Shown here: positions 1-9,302 of the stretch, one piece after another | Layout of the letters: each line of letters begins with the position of its first letter | Position numbering within the stretch: position 1 is the first letter of the stretch | NCBI GenBank assembly: GCA_947571775.1 | Contig: CANOZK010000005.1 | Coordinates: 1 to 64,000, forward strand | Length of the DNA: 64,000 bases | Reading direction: 5' to 3' | Origin: an uncultured Lachnospiraceae bacterium | Lineage (GTDB): Bacteria; Bacillota; Clostridia; Lachnospirales; Lachnospiraceae | Notes under the pieces: model-generated | The model's input: the letters and a program-made list of their open reading frames with translations, nothing else | Told to the model about the DNA's origin: nothing | Database searches by the model: none | Position numbers and translations under genes: made by a program

Positions 1-1706
1 ACATCGCCGATTTTCTGCGGATCGATCTGAATCTGAATAATCTTCGGCGCATAAGTTCCCACCGATTCTCTAGGCTTCGCAATGCACGGTTCCATAATCT
101 CTTTTAGGATATACTCTCTGGCCTCTTTTGTCCGGCCAATCGCTTCCTCCACAATGGGCCTGGTCAGGCCGTGAATCTTAATGTCCATCTGTATGGCCGT
201 GATGCCGTCATGGGTGCCGGCCACTTTGAAGTCCATATCCCCGAAGAAGTCCTCCAGCCCTTGAATATCTGTGAGCACTACATAATCGTCGTCGCTCTCC
301 CCGGTCACCAGTCCGGCCGAAATTCCGGCCACCGGTTTTTTAATGGGAACGCCCGCTGCCATCAAAGACAGTGTGGAGCCGCAGATACTAGCCTGAGAGG
401 TAGATCCGTTCGATTCAAAAGTTTCTGAGACGGTACGGATGGCATAAGGAAATTCCTCCTCTGAGGGAAGCACTGGAACCAATGCTTTCTCCGCCAAAGC
501 GCCGTGTCCGATTTCCCTGCGCCCCGGAGCCCTTGAGGGACGTGTCTCGCCCACAGAGTAAGAGGGAAAATTATAGTGATGCATATACCGCTTGGAAGTT
601 TCCATCTCGTCCAGCCCATCGATTCTCTGGGCATCGGCAAGCGGAGCCAATGTGGTAATGGTGCAGATCTGCGTCTGCCCCCTGGTAAACATACCGGAAC
701 CGTGTACTCTGGGCACAATGTCAATCTCAGCCGCCAACGGACGGATCTGTGTCAGCTCCCTGCCGTCTGGACGCTTGTGATCCTTTAAAATCATCTTGCG
801 CACGGTTTTCTTCTGATACTGATAAAGGGCTTCCCCGATATAGTCCAGCCATTCCTCCCGGTCAGCCCAGGCTTCTTCCAGACGCTCCTCAATGGCACGG
901 ATATTTGCCTGGCGCACCTGTTTTTCATCGGTAAAGACCGCGTCCTCCATCTCCTGGGCGGACACAGTTTCCATCAATGCTTCCATCACTTCCTGGGGTA
1001 CCGCGTGGCTTTCATATTCATGTTTTGGCTTTCCGACCTCGGCAATGATTTTATCAAAAAAGGCGATGATCTCCTGATTAACCTCATGGGCCTTGTAAAT
1101 CGCCTCAATCATCCGATCTTCCGGCACCTCATTTGCTCCGGCCTCGATCATAATCACTTTTTCTCTGGTGGACGCCACCGTAAGCTGCAGATCGGAGATG
1201 TCTTTTTGCGCCAGAGACGGATTGACCACAAATTCCCCGTCAATCAGACCCAACTGCGTAGACGCGCACGGGCCGTCAAACGGAATGTCCGAAATCGACG
1301 CCGCCAGGGCAGAACCAAGCATCGCCGGAACCTCTGGATTGCACTCTGGATCTACGGACATGACCAGATTGTTCAGTGTGACGTCGTTTCGGTAATCCTT
1401 CGGGAAAAGCGGACGCATGGGACGGTCGATCACACGGGAGGTGAGCACTGAATGCTCGCTGGCTTTGCCTTCCCGCTTGTTGAAACCTCCCGGTATCTTT
1501 CCCACAGCGTACATTTTCTCTTCGTATTCTACACTCAGAGGAAAGAAATCAATTCCTTCTCTGGGCTTCTCGGATGCAGTGGCAGTGGATAATACGGTGG
1601 TATCTCCATAAAACATCAAAGCCGCGCCGTTCGCCTGGGCGGCCACCCGTCCAATATCAATCCGCAGTGTCCTGCCTGCCAATTCCATGGAATAACTTTT
1701 GTACAT
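1..1706 (-). CDS. pnp: Polynucleotide phosphorylase, 3' part cut by window edge
   Basis: Phosphorolytic 3'-5' exoribonuclease that degrades mRNA with RNase E/Y-type enzymes in the cytoplasm. The visible 568 codons begin MYKSYSMELAGRTLRIDIG and cover the first RNase PH-like domain (about residues 10-140), the helical linker and most of the second RNase PH domain; the family is about 700 residues, so the C-terminal KH and S1 RNA-binding domains lie outside the window. The ATG at 1706 has an AAAGGA ribosome site about 10 bases upstream. It follows rpsO directly, the classic rpsO-pnp order, with a perfect 24-base palindrome between them. No disruption is seen in the visible part. Identity is secure. 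Confidence 0.97.
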   Translation of the reverse strand, partial: MYKSYSMELAGRTLRIDIGRVAAQANGAALMFYGDTTVLSTATASEKPREGIDFFPLSVEYEEKMYAVGKIPGGFNKREGKASEHSVLTSRVIDRPMRPLFPKDYRNDVTLNNLVMSVDPECNPEVPAMLGSALAASISDIPFDGPCASTQLGLIDGEFVVNPSLAQKDISDLQLTVASTREKVIMIEAGANEVPEDRMIEAIYKAHEVNQEIIAFFDKIIAEVGKPKHEYESHAVPQEVMEALMETVSAQEMEDAVFTDEKQVRQANIRAIEERLEEAWADREEWLDYIGEALYQYQKKTVRKMILKDHKRPDGRELTQIRPLAAEIDIVPRVHGSGMFTRGQTQICTITTLAPLADAQRIDGLDEMETSKRYMHHYNFPSYSVGETRPSRAPGRREIGHGALAEKALVPVLPSEEEFPYAIRTVSETFESNGSTSQASICGSTLSLMAAGVPIKKPVAGISAGLVTGESDDDYVVLTDIQGLEDFFGDMDFKVAGTHDGITAIQMDIKIHGLTRPIVEEAIGRTKEAREYILKEIMEPCIAKPRESVGTYAPKIIQIQIDPQKIGD

Positions 1707-1737
1707 ATACTGGTTTCCTTTCTAACTATTAGTAAAA

Positions 1738-1761
1738 CAGGGGCGGATCGATCCGCCCCTG
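1738..1761 (-). terminator. rpsO-pnp intercistronic perfect palindrome
   Basis: A perfect 24-base palindrome (12-bp arms, 5' arm CAGGGGCGGATC, no unpaired loop in DNA) is followed on the minus strand by TTTTAC. It lies between the rpsO stop and the pnp ribosome site. The short U run suggests a leaky terminator, or an RNA processing site of the kind known between rpsO and pnp in other bacteria. Partial read-through would set the rpsO:pnp ratio; that role is inferred. Confidence 0.7.
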
Positions 1762-1776
1762 AACTGTACACATACC

Positions 1777-2043
1777 TTATTTTCTCAGCCCTAACCTTTC
1801 AATCAGCGCACGGTATCTCTCAATGTCAGTTTTCTTTAAATAAGCTAACAATCCGCGTCTTTGACCTACCATTTTTAAAAGTCCACGTCTGGAATGATGA
1901 TCCTTATGGTGTACTCTTAAATGCTCTGTCAGTTCCTGAATCCTGGCTGTCAGAACGGCGATCTGTACCTCCGGTGAACCGGTGTCTCCCTCCGTCCGGG
2001 CATATTCTTTCATAATTGCAGCTTTCTTTTCCTTTGAAATCAC
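1777..2043 (-). CDS. rpsO: Ribosomal protein S15
   Basis: Small-subunit protein that binds 16S rRNA early in assembly of the central domain. At 88 residues it has the standard family length, with the conserved [12 protein letters not shown] segment and the [15 protein letters not shown] rRNA-binding region. The start codon is GTG at 2043, chosen because AAGGAGG lies eight to nine bases upstream. It has its own strong promoter at 2170-2198 and a structured leader, so it can be expressed independently of the upstream glycosyltransferase gene. It is followed by the palindrome and pnp. Confidence 0.97.
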   Translation of the reverse strand: MISKEKKAAIMKEYARTEGDTGSPEVQIAVLTARIQELTEHLRVHHKDHHSRRGLLKMVGQRRGLLAYLKKTDIERYRALIERLGLRK

Positions 2044-2067
2044 TTGAATTTCCTCCTTTATCTTAGA

Positions 2068-2094
2068 AGTATCTGTTTCTTTTTATTAGATACT
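2068..2094 (-). promoter_or_regulatory. rpsO leader stem-loop next to the ribosome site
   Basis: The 5' leader of rpsO carries a perfect 7-bp stem (AGTATCT with AGATACT) around a 13-base A-rich loop, ending eight bases before AAGGAGG. A second small hairpin (TCGGA with TCCGA) lies just upstream near 2130-2145. S15 is known to repress its own translation by binding structured leaders in several bacteria; whether this leader acts that way is inference. Confidence 0.45.
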
Positions 2095-2169
2095 CTTTTC
2101 TTTTACCGCATATCAAGAAATGGTCGGAGTGTCCGATTTCTGAATATGGGCTGTTTTCTGCACCTGCCA

Positions 2170-2198
2170 AGTATAACATAGATATATCTGTTTGTAAA
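2170..2198 (-). promoter_or_regulatory. SigA promoter of rpsO
   Basis: On the minus strand TTTACA and TATACT are separated by exactly 17 bases, and TG one base before the -10 makes it an extended -10 promoter. It drives rpsO-pnp from inside the 227-base gap after the glycosyltransferase gene. Confidence 0.8.
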
Positions 2199-2270
2199 CT
2201 ATTTTTGTTGTTATTCACTTCGTGAACAGTGACGCGCGTAATATTCAATATTGTCTTGCGGATAACGCTT

Positions 2271-5200
2271 CTATTTTAGCATTTTTCTTTTCATCCGGCT
2301 GACCGTATTCTTCCATTTATTTGGTTTTAACACCTGTTCCACGATGGTTTCACAAGAGCTTCCGTTCTCATATCCCAAATATTTTTCCTGAAACGCGGCA
2401 ATTTTTTCCCTGCACTGTTTCATCTCCTCCTCGATATGGACGATGGCGCCAATCACCGCTTCTGTGTCGAACACAATCGGCCCTGGCGCTTCTTTTTCAA
2501 TATCCACATAAAGACCTCTCAGGCGATCCCGGTAATCCGCCAGGTCATACAGATAGAAGATCATCGGTCGTTTCAGCAGCGCGTAATCAAACATCACCGA
2601 GGAATAATCTGTAATCAGGATATCCGATATTAAATACAACTCTTCTACACTTTTGTAAGCGTGAAGATCAAAGACAAACTCCTGGAGGCTCTGGTCAATT
2701 CGGATGTTGTCGTTGGGGGCGCAGAGATGGTGAAGCCTGACCAGAAGAATGTATTCTTCCCCCAGAGCCTCTTTTACCTTGTCCAGCTCTAGCTGCATGT
2801 CAAAGCTGCCTTTTTCCCGCCAAGTAGGCGCATAGAGAATTACTTTTTTCTGAAGCGGCAAGCCCAGCGATTCTTTGATTTTCAAAATTTTTCCCTCGTC
2901 TGCCCGAAACAGCAGATCCGTCCTTGGATAACCGCACTCCAAAACCTCTTTTTCAAAACGAAAACAGTCGTACGCCTTGTTTTTCATAAACTCGCCCTGA
3001 ACCAGCAGATAATCCCATCTGGCGTTCTTCTGAATATAGGTCTCTTTTGTCTGCTCGTTGGGAAAATCGCTTTCCACATCCAATCCTAAGGTCTTTAGCG
3101 GCGTGCCGTGCATGGTCTGAATCTCAATTTGGCCTTTACGCTTCACATACCCTGTCTCAAAATTTACGTTATTTACAAAATATTTTGCAGTAGCAAGATA
3201 GTAATAATATTCCTGGGACTCCCTTCTTACGCGGATGCCGTTTCCTTTGATCGGCGTTCTCTCGTCTGTAAGAGACCAGACACATTTGTACATGGGATAA
3301 TGCTGGTCGATATACTCGTATAAGTGCTGCGGGTTGCAGCTATATTTCCCTCCCCACATGGATTCAAAGACAATACAAGTCGGATCGATCTCTTCTGTCC
3401 GGTATTTAGGATAATTCTTTGCGGTAAGAGCCTGTCTCTTTTGGCGGGTGTTCTCCTCTTGTCTCCACCGCCGAATGCTTTTCAGACGCATACTGCCGCT
3501 AAACGCCCGATAACAGACAAGTTCCAGCGTATCCATTTTTCGGACAATCCGGTAAATCTTTCTGCTGTAAACGCCGCTTACGGCAATCGAAGTATCTTCT
3601 CTTTCATAAGACACCAGCAGATCCCGCGTGCTGGCATACAGATTTCTGGTCACCGCCTCATCCTGAAAATCAATGAAAAAATCACCGTACAGTTTCCCGT
3701 TTTTCTGCACGCAGACCGATTCAGCCAGGACGCTTCGGCCGCCTGTGATGTCGTCTTTCACATACAAAACGGCTTTTTTGGCATCCGAAAGCTGTAAATC
3801 CCCCATGAACAAAATCGTTGTCAATCGGATCTTGCCGGTATCCTCCGCCTCTGTCATACTGCTGACAAGCGTAACCCGTTCTTTCAGACAAATCCGGATT
3901 TGATTCGTGCCGCTTGTCAGAAAAAATACCGCTGGATTTGTCCGATTCTTGATAATTACTTTTTTCTCCCTGTAAAGAAGCGGGCGCGCAGAAGCGTTCT
4001 TTTCCTTTACATACAGAAAATATTTCCTGTCGTCGCAGAAGCGTTCCAGCGGAGCAAAAAAATTCCGGTTGTCCTCCGTCTCAAAAAGCATCACGCTTCC
4101 GTCGGGAGTCTCGGCAGACACCTCTTCTGCCTCATGTTCAAGACAGAGGTTTATCCGGGAAGCATCAGCCGTCATCTCCTGGGCAAAATTGTGCTCTCTC
4201 CTAAGAAAAATTCGGATTTCGTTTAAGGCTCCATAGTCAATCTTGGCATACTGATCGCCGGCGACAACCGCCCGGTTGGCTTTTTGTCTCGACGCGGAAT
4301 CCAGCCGGAGGCTGCCGGAGGAAAACTTGTTTTGAAAGCAAATCCGAATATTATAAAATCCCTCCATCTCCTCTGTGATTTCCATATGGTTTAAATCAAT
4401 GAGAATCTCAAACCCCGCGCCGTCATAATTGTACTCGCTGGCAATCCCTGTGGTCGAATCAAACAGCGTTCCCCGTTTCTCTGTGGCTTTTTTGCTGTGA
4501 AAAGGCGTTGCCTCAAGCCGCAGCAATTCTGCCGTATCTTCCTTTTCCAGAAACGCCTGGATGGACTGCTTTGAAGTCTCCGGCATGGAAACCCGGGGCT
4601 GATACAGATAAGCAAAAATCCGAATCTTCCCGCCTGCCGCCTCAATCCTGTCAATAAACCGACTTGGCTCATAGGCAGCTATCTCCTTGGTCACATCCCG
4701 ATCTGTGAGTGTAAAAAGTTCGTCCGCAACCGTCACCAAAAACCGTCCCCCGGTTTCCTCCACCCTTGCATTGTCATAATCCCTCTGCTGGTACTTTGTC
4801 AGCGCAATCAGGCGGTCAATCTCATAGTTCGCCGCATAAACATATTTTTGGCGTTGAAGAAGGGGCAGCAAGCCGAATGCTGCCTCGGAAATGGATTCTT
4901 GTATATATTCGTTGATAAGCGCAAGCATTTCCTGCGCCGTTCTTTGGGGAATGGATCCAAATTTGTTGAGAAAGAGCATCAGATCAATTTCCAGCGTTTT
5001 TTTCTGTCTAAGAAGCATAAACTTCTCGTCGGAAACAGTTTCGCCAAAAAACCGATCCAGCATTTTCAACACTTTTATCCTGTCCGTCAGGTTTTTGAGG
5101 TCGCTGACATTCTGGGTAATGGATTTGCTTACCCCGTCGCGGACGCGCCACCAGTAATAAGCGCTTTTTACAACGGATACCCGATTTGCCCGGTAATGCA

Positions 5201-5762
5201 TCGGGATGGTGACGGGAATATCCTCATACAGAATCTTTTCTGGAAAAGAAAACTGATTTTCCAGATAAAAGGAACGCAGGATTAGCTTATTCCAGGACGT
5301 GGTGTCGTACAACAGCCCTGGACATTCGGTGATATGCGTTTTCGCTTCGATGTTGCAAAATACATGGTTGTGCAGGTGCGAAGGCCAGACCTTCTTGGAA
5401 TTGAACCGCACGACGTTGCAGATAGTCAGATCGCTTTGATCTCTCTCGGCATAGGCAAACATTTTCCGGTACATATCTGGAGCAACGATATCATCAGAGT
5501 CCACGAAAGCAAGGTATTTTCCGGTTGCAAACGAGGCGCCGTAATTTCTCGCGTGGCCCAGTCCGCCGTTTTCTTTGCGATGGTAATAAAAATTGGGGTG
5601 CTCCTCGGCAAACGCTGCGGCAATCCTGCCGCTGTTGTCTGTCGAGCCATCGTCAACCAGTATAACCTCCAGATTTTCCTTTTCCTGGTTATATAACGAA
5701 TTCAGACATTCTTCTAAATATTCTTCCACATTATATATGGGAACAATCACACTGATATCCAT
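2271..5762 (-). CDS. GT2 glycosyltransferase / TagF-type glycerophosphotransferase fusion
   Basis: Predicted bifunctional cell-surface polymer enzyme of 1163 residues. The first ~230 residues are a GT-A family 2 glycosyltransferase (start MDISVIVPIYN, nucleotide-binding VDDGSTDNS, metal-binding FVDSDD). Residues ~790-1150 form a CDP-glycerol:polyglycerophosphate glycerophosphotransferase domain of the TagB/TagF kind, with HGTP, APTWR and ITDYSSVMFDYA motifs. The ~550-residue middle has no domain I recognise and looks mostly beta. No signal peptide or membrane segment is visible, so it probably acts at the inner membrane face on a teichoic-acid-like or other glycerophosphate/ribitol-phosphate polymer. 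The start at 5762 has GAGAGGTG upstream; a longer reading frame exists but lacks homology. It sits between the Na/Pi transporter and rpsO, an unusual place in this island. The acceptor is unknown. Confidence 0.88.
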   Translation of the reverse strand: MDISVIVPIYNVEEYLEECLNSLYNQEKENLEVILVDDGSTDNSGRIAAAFAEEHPNFYYHRKENGGLGHARNYGASFATGKYLAFVDSDDIVAPDMYRKMFAYAERDQSDLTICNVVRFNSKKVWPSHLHNHVFCNIEAKTHITECPGLLYDTTSWNKLILRSFYLENQFSFPEKILYEDIPVTIPMHYRANRVSVVKSAYYWWRVRDGVSKSITQNVSDLKNLTDRIKVLKMLDRFFGETVSDEKFMLLRQKKTLEIDLMLFLNKFGSIPQRTAQEMLALINEYIQESISEAAFGLLPLLQRQKYVYAANYEIDRLIALTKYQQRDYDNARVEETGGRFLVTVADELFTLTDRDVTKEIAAYEPSRFIDRIEAAGGKIRIFAYLYQPRVSMPETSKQSIQAFLEKEDTAELLRLEATPFHSKKATEKRGTLFDSTTGIASEYNYDGAGFEILIDLNHMEITEEMEGFYNIRICFQNKFSSGSLRLDSASRQKANRAVVAGDQYAKIDYGALNEIRIFLRREHNFAQEMTADASRINLCLEHEAEEVSAETPDGSVMLFETEDNRNFFAPLERFCDDRKYFLYVKEKNASARPLLYREKKVIIKNRTNPAVFFLTSGTNQIRICLKERVTLVSSMTEAEDTGKIRLTTILFMGDLQLSDAKKAVLYVKDDITGGRSVLAESVCVQKNGKLYGDFFIDFQDEAVTRNLYASTRDLLVSYEREDTSIAVSGVYSRKIYRIVRKMDTLELVCYRAFSGSMRLKSIRRWRQEENTRQKRQALTAKNYPKYRTEEIDPTCIVFESMWGGKYSCNPQHLYEYIDQHYPMYKCVWSLTDERTPIKGNGIRVRRESQEYYYYLATAKYFVNNVNFETGYVKRKGQIEIQTMHGTPLKTLGLDVESDFPNEQTKETYIQKNARWDYLLVQGEFMKNKAYDCFRFEKEVLECGYPRTDLLFRADEGKILKIKESLGLPLQKKVILYAPTWREKGSFDMQLELDKVKEALGEEYILLVRLHHLCAPNDNIRIDQSLQEFVFDLHAYKSVEELYLISDILITDYSSVMFDYALLKRPMIFYLYDLADYRDRLRGLYVDIEKEAPGPIVFDTEAVIGAIVHIEEEMKQCREKIAAFQEKYLGYENGSSCETIVEQVLKPNKWKNTVSRMKRKMLK

Positions 5763-5827
5763 TTGAGCACCTCTCAAAGTTTTGTTTTTCTGTAACAGTG
5801 AGGATATCCCAACTGTCACGTTTTTAT

Positions 5828-7459
5828 TCAGCCTTCTGCATCCTCTGCAATGCATTTGGTAATGTTCGTGGCGTGGTCGGCTACCCGCTCCAGCCCAGAG
5901 ATGATATCGGAATAAATCATTCCGGCCGCCGGCGTACATTCGTTTCTGGTAAGTCGTTCTACATGTTCCTCCTGAAGCTTGCGCTCCATTTCATCGATCC
6001 GTTCTTCCAGCTCCAGGATTTCCTGTATACGCTCCTGATTGTTATTGGAAAATAGTTCCAGTGCGTATGTAGTAATCTGAATGACCATCTCCAGCATCTG
6101 GGTAAGCGCGGATCTGGCCTGAGAGCTGAAATCTAGGTTCTGCTCAATACGCATCTTCGCCGCATCCGCCACATTCTCCGCGTGATCCCCGATTCGCTCA
6201 ATATCGTTAACCACATGGAACAAGCTCCCGATGCTGCGCGCGTCGTCCACCGGAATGGTGGTATGATTCAGCGTCACCAGATAATGGGTGATAGCTTCGT
6301 TCATCCGATCGATATCCTTTTCCACCTCATAGACTTTCTGAATTTTCCGCTCGTCTGGATTTTGCAGCGCATCCATCGCCCTCTTTAGGTTGGCAATCGC
6401 CATATAGCCCATGCGCTCCATCTCCCTGGTCGCGTCAAACACTGCCGTGGTGGGAGAAAACACATTTTTCTCTCCAATATATTCCAACTGAAATCCCTTT
6501 TCCACAGGCTCGTCCCCACCCGGCACAATCCGGTAAGTCAGTTTTACAACCCACTGGATGAACGGAAACAGGACAATCACCTCGAACACTTTAATCAAGG
6601 TATGGGCGTTCGCCACCTCCCGGCCCAGATTGCCGCCGGATATATACCCGATAAAAGCGGTGACCGGCTCAAGCGCCACGGTCAGAATCACGAGGATAAT
6701 CAGGGAGCCGATGATGTTAAACAACAGATGAATCCAAGCCGCCCGTTTCGCATCTTTTCTGCCTCCGAGACTCGCCAGCATTGCCGACACACAGGCTCCG
6801 ATGTTGCATCCGATGATGATAAAGAAGCAGATTCGGATGTCCAGCAGTCCCTGGCTCGCCAGCAACAGAACCACTCCCACCGTAGCCGAGGAACTCTGCA
6901 AGATTGCCGTCACCAAAAATCCCAGCAGGATTCCCAGATAATGATTTTCCAGGGAGCCAAGCAGATTGGTGACAACAGCCGATTCTTTCAGCACGGACAT
7001 GGAACTCGACATAGTAGACAAACCCATAAACAAAATACCAAAGCCCAAAACGACATCCCCCACACGGTTGACTTTCTGGTCTTTGCTGAACATGGCCATA
7101 ACCACGCCAAGCATCACAAACATGGGCGCCCACTCAGACAAATTAAAGGAAATCAACTGGGAAGTCACAGTGGTACCGATATTTGCCCCCATAATCACTC
7201 CGGCCGCCTGCATTAGATTCATCAAGCCAGAGTTCACGAAGCTGACCACCATAACCGTGGTGGCGTTTGAAGACTGGATAATTGCCGTAAAAACCACGCC
7301 CACCAACATACCTATGAAGCGGTTTTTTGTAAAAAACTCCAGCACACTCCTCATCTTTGCTCCGGCCATCTTTTCCAGGCCGTCGCTCATTAATTTCATT
7401 CCATATAGGAAGAGTCCCAGTCCCCCCATTAGCCCAAGAATTATGCTAAGCGCTGACAT
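5828..7459 (-). CDS. Na/Pi cotransporter family protein with PhoU-like tail
   Basis: Membrane protein of 543 residues related to NptA/PhoU-type sodium-phosphate cotransporters. The N-terminal ~330 residues are hydrophobic and contain the two inverted transport repeats with the family motifs QSSNATT and QSSSAT. Residues ~345-540 form a soluble helical PhoU-like domain. The ATG at 7459 has GGAGG five bases upstream; an ATG ten codons earlier lacks a site. It lies 30 bases after ribF and 65 bases before the glycosyltransferase, probably in the same transcript. Phosphate import is the usual assignment; regulatory roles linked to cyclic dinucleotides are known for some relatives but cannot be read here. 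Confidence 0.92.
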   Translation of the reverse strand: MSALSIILGLMGGLGLFLYGMKLMSDGLEKMAGAKMRSVLEFFTKNRFIGMLVGVVFTAIIQSSNATTVMVVSFVNSGLMNLMQAAGVIMGANIGTTVTSQLISFNLSEWAPMFVMLGVVMAMFSKDQKVNRVGDVVLGFGILFMGLSTMSSSMSVLKESAVVTNLLGSLENHYLGILLGFLVTAILQSSSATVGVVLLLASQGLLDIRICFFIIIGCNIGACVSAMLASLGGRKDAKRAAWIHLLFNIIGSLIILVILTVALEPVTAFIGYISGGNLGREVANAHTLIKVFEVIVLFPFIQWVVKLTYRIVPGGDEPVEKGFQLEYIGEKNVFSPTTAVFDATREMERMGYMAIANLKRAMDALQNPDERKIQKVYEVEKDIDRMNEAITHYLVTLNHTTIPVDDARSIGSLFHVVNDIERIGDHAENVADAAKMRIEQNLDFSSQARSALTQMLEMVIQITTYALELFSNNNQERIQEILELEERIDEMERKLQEEHVERLTRNECTPAAGMIYSDIISGLERVADHATNITKCIAEDAEG

Positions 7460-7489
7460 ATATCCTCCATTTCTGCGCATGATGCGCAT

Positions 7490-8398
7490 TTATCCCCTGG
7501 TGTTTTTTGCAAAAAATGCTTTTGCCCGCGGTACATCTTCCCCCAAAAGCTGCTCTTTGAGCTGCCGCAGGGAATCAAATTTGCGTTCGTAACGGAGAAA
7601 CTGATGGAAAATCACGGTAGAGCGAATCCCATACAGGTTTTCCCGACAGCCGAACAGATACGTCTCCACACCCAGAAAATCTTCCCCGCCTACCGTGGGC
7701 TTATATCCCACGTTGGTGATCCCCAAATACTCCCTGTGGGGAAACTTTGAGCAGGTGGCGTAAACTCCGTTGGGCGGCATCAGCTTTTCTTTCGGCGGAA
7801 TTAGGTTAGTAGTCGGGATTTCGATGGTATGCCCCAGGCCCCGCCCGTGAACCACTTCCCCCGTGGTGGAAAACGGATAACCCAAAAGGCTGTTGGCCCT
7901 CTCAATATGCCCTTCGTTGAGCTGCTCCCGGATATAAGTGCTGCTGATCGGGCGGTTTCCATCCCATTCTTTTTCCAGAACTTCCACTTGAAAGCCATAT
8001 CGCTGCCCCAGCTTTTGCAGGCACGCCGCGTCGCCCTTTCTCTGATAGCCAAACCGGAAATCCGAGCCTACTACCACCCACCGGGCGTTCATCTGTATCC
8101 TTAGGATCTGCCGGGCAAATTCATCGGGCGCCATATGCATCAGCGCGGGATCCATCTGGTATTCTGCGAGCGTGTCAACACCCATGTTTTCCAATATTTC
8201 ATACCGTTCTTCCCCGGTCAGCAACTTCCTGGACGGCGTCTCAAAGGTGCAGACCACCGTCTCGTAGCCCAGTTTTCCGATCTCCAGCACCCGTCGGATC
8301 AGCTTTTGATGGCCCCGATGCAGTCCGTTGAATTTTCCCAGAGTGATGACGCTTGGACCCCGCAGCCGCCGTGTTCTTCCATCCTTTACATATCTCAT
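7490..8398 (-). CDS. ribF: Bifunctional riboflavin kinase / FMN adenylyltransferase
   Basis: Converts riboflavin to FMN and FMN to FAD in the cytoplasm. The N-terminal nucleotidyltransferase (about residues 15-185) has GKFNGLHRGHQ, where the usual D of GxFDGxHxGH is N, and ISSTYIREQL. The C-terminal riboflavin kinase (about 190-300) has GRGLGH then IPTTNL in place of the common GFPTAN, and a complete tail. At 302 residues it is a normal length. The ATG at 8398 has CAGGAGAC upstream. It is 13 bases after truB, its usual neighbour. No FMN riboswitch is visible before it. The motif changes are conservative, so function is probably intact. Confidence 0.95.
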   Translation of the reverse strand: MRYVKDGRTRRLRGPSVITLGKFNGLHRGHQKLIRRVLEIGKLGYETVVCTFETPSRKLLTGEERYEILENMGVDTLAEYQMDPALMHMAPDEFARQILRIQMNARWVVVGSDFRFGYQRKGDAACLQKLGQRYGFQVEVLEKEWDGNRPISSTYIREQLNEGHIERANSLLGYPFSTTGEVVHGRGLGHTIEIPTTNLIPPKEKLMPPNGVYATCSKFPHREYLGITNVGYKPTVGGEDFLGVETYLFGCRENLYGIRSTVIFHQFLRYERKFDSLRQLKEQLLGEDVPRAKAFFAKNTRG

Positions 8399-8411
8399 GA
8401 CCGTCTCCTGC

Positions 8412-9293
8412 CTACAAGAACATTTTTACCGGAAAATATTTCCCCGTGCCGGTTTTCTGCTGATAGATTCCTTTGAAAAGGCCCTGGCTGTCGTAAACGC
8501 GAAGCCACCCTGCCACCGCCGGCCCGTGCACTTTTACAGACAGCGGATTGCCGTTGTTTACCAGCTTATCCTCCTCATAGCTGCACACGAGCCGCGGATA
8601 TGCCTCTAGCATCTGCTCAATGGAAACCAGATGCCTGTCCAAATCCCCGTCCGCCTGCAGGATTTCTACCTGTTCCAGCGTCAATGCCTGCTCCAAAGCA
8701 AAAGCCCCTACCCTGGTGCGCAAAAGCTCCTCCATACAGCCGCCGCAGCCTAATTTCTGCCCGATATCGTGGCACAATGTACGGATATACGTGCCCTTAG
8801 AGCAGGTAACCTCCATGGAGACACGGGGAAGCTGGATCTCATGTACGGCAATCCGGCTGATATGGATCGGCCTGGGCGGGCGTTCTACCTCAATTCCCTC
8901 CCTGGCCAGCTCATACAATTTCTTTCCCTGTATCTTACAGGCGCTATACATGGGCACCACCTGCATGGAGTCTCCCTGAAACCCCTGGATACACGCTTCG
9001 ATTTCTTCTGGATCTGCGTGGACTGTATTTTCTTGTAAAACCCGGCCGGAGATATCCTGGGTATCTGTAACCTTTCCCAAAAGAAGCACCGCCCGGTAAG
9101 TCTTCTCCTGATCCGTCAGCAGGCTGCAAAGCCTGGTCGCTTTGCCCAGACACACAGGCAGCACGCCCACTGCATCTGGATCCAGCGTACCAGTGTGCCC
9201 GATTTTCTTCTGTTTTAAAATGCCCCTCAGTCTGGCGACTACATCATGAGAAGTGTAGCCTTTTTCCTTTTTAATATTTATGATTCCATCCAT
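8412..9293 (-). CDS. truB: tRNA pseudouridine(55) synthase
   Basis: Makes pseudouridine 55 in the T-loop of tRNAs. The N-terminal sequence MDGIINIKKEKGYTSHDVV and the catalytic segment HTGTLDPDAVGVLP (catalytic Asp in LDPDA) identify TruB; a PUA-like RNA-binding tail occupies about residues 225-293. The start ATG at 9293 has only a weak ribosome site and lies nine bases after the nrnA stop, so it is probably translationally coupled to nrnA. Length is normal for the family. Confidence 0.96.
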   Translation of the reverse strand: MDGIINIKKEKGYTSHDVVARLRGILKQKKIGHTGTLDPDAVGVLPVCLGKATRLCSLLTDQEKTYRAVLLLGKVTDTQDISGRVLQENTVHADPEEIEACIQGFQGDSMQVVPMYSACKIQGKKLYELAREGIEVERPPRPIHISRIAVHEIQLPRVSMEVTCSKGTYIRTLCHDIGQKLGCGGCMEELLRTRVGAFALEQALTLEQVEILQADGDLDRHLVSIEQMLEAYPRLVCSYEEDKLVNNGNPLSVKVHGPAVAGWLRVYDSQGLFKGIYQQKTGTGKYFPVKMFL

Positions 9294-9302
9294 TTTTTGT
9301 AT

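Noticed and set aside
2063..2248. 61-codon minus frame between the glycosyltransferase and rpsO
   Set aside because: It contains the rpsO promoter and leader hairpins and has no ribosome site.
5790..5830. Hairpin GTAACAGT/ACTGTCAC followed by T5 on the plus strand
   Set aside because: Looks like a terminator but only for plus-strand transcription, and no plus-strand gene lies before it.
6602..7216. 204-codon plus-strand frame
   Set aside because: Antisense to the Na/Pi cotransporter gene; His/Gln-rich product typical of a shadow frame.
8399..8470. FMN riboswitch before ribF
   Set aside because: ribF is inside an operon 13 bases after truB; no room and no conserved aptamer pattern.
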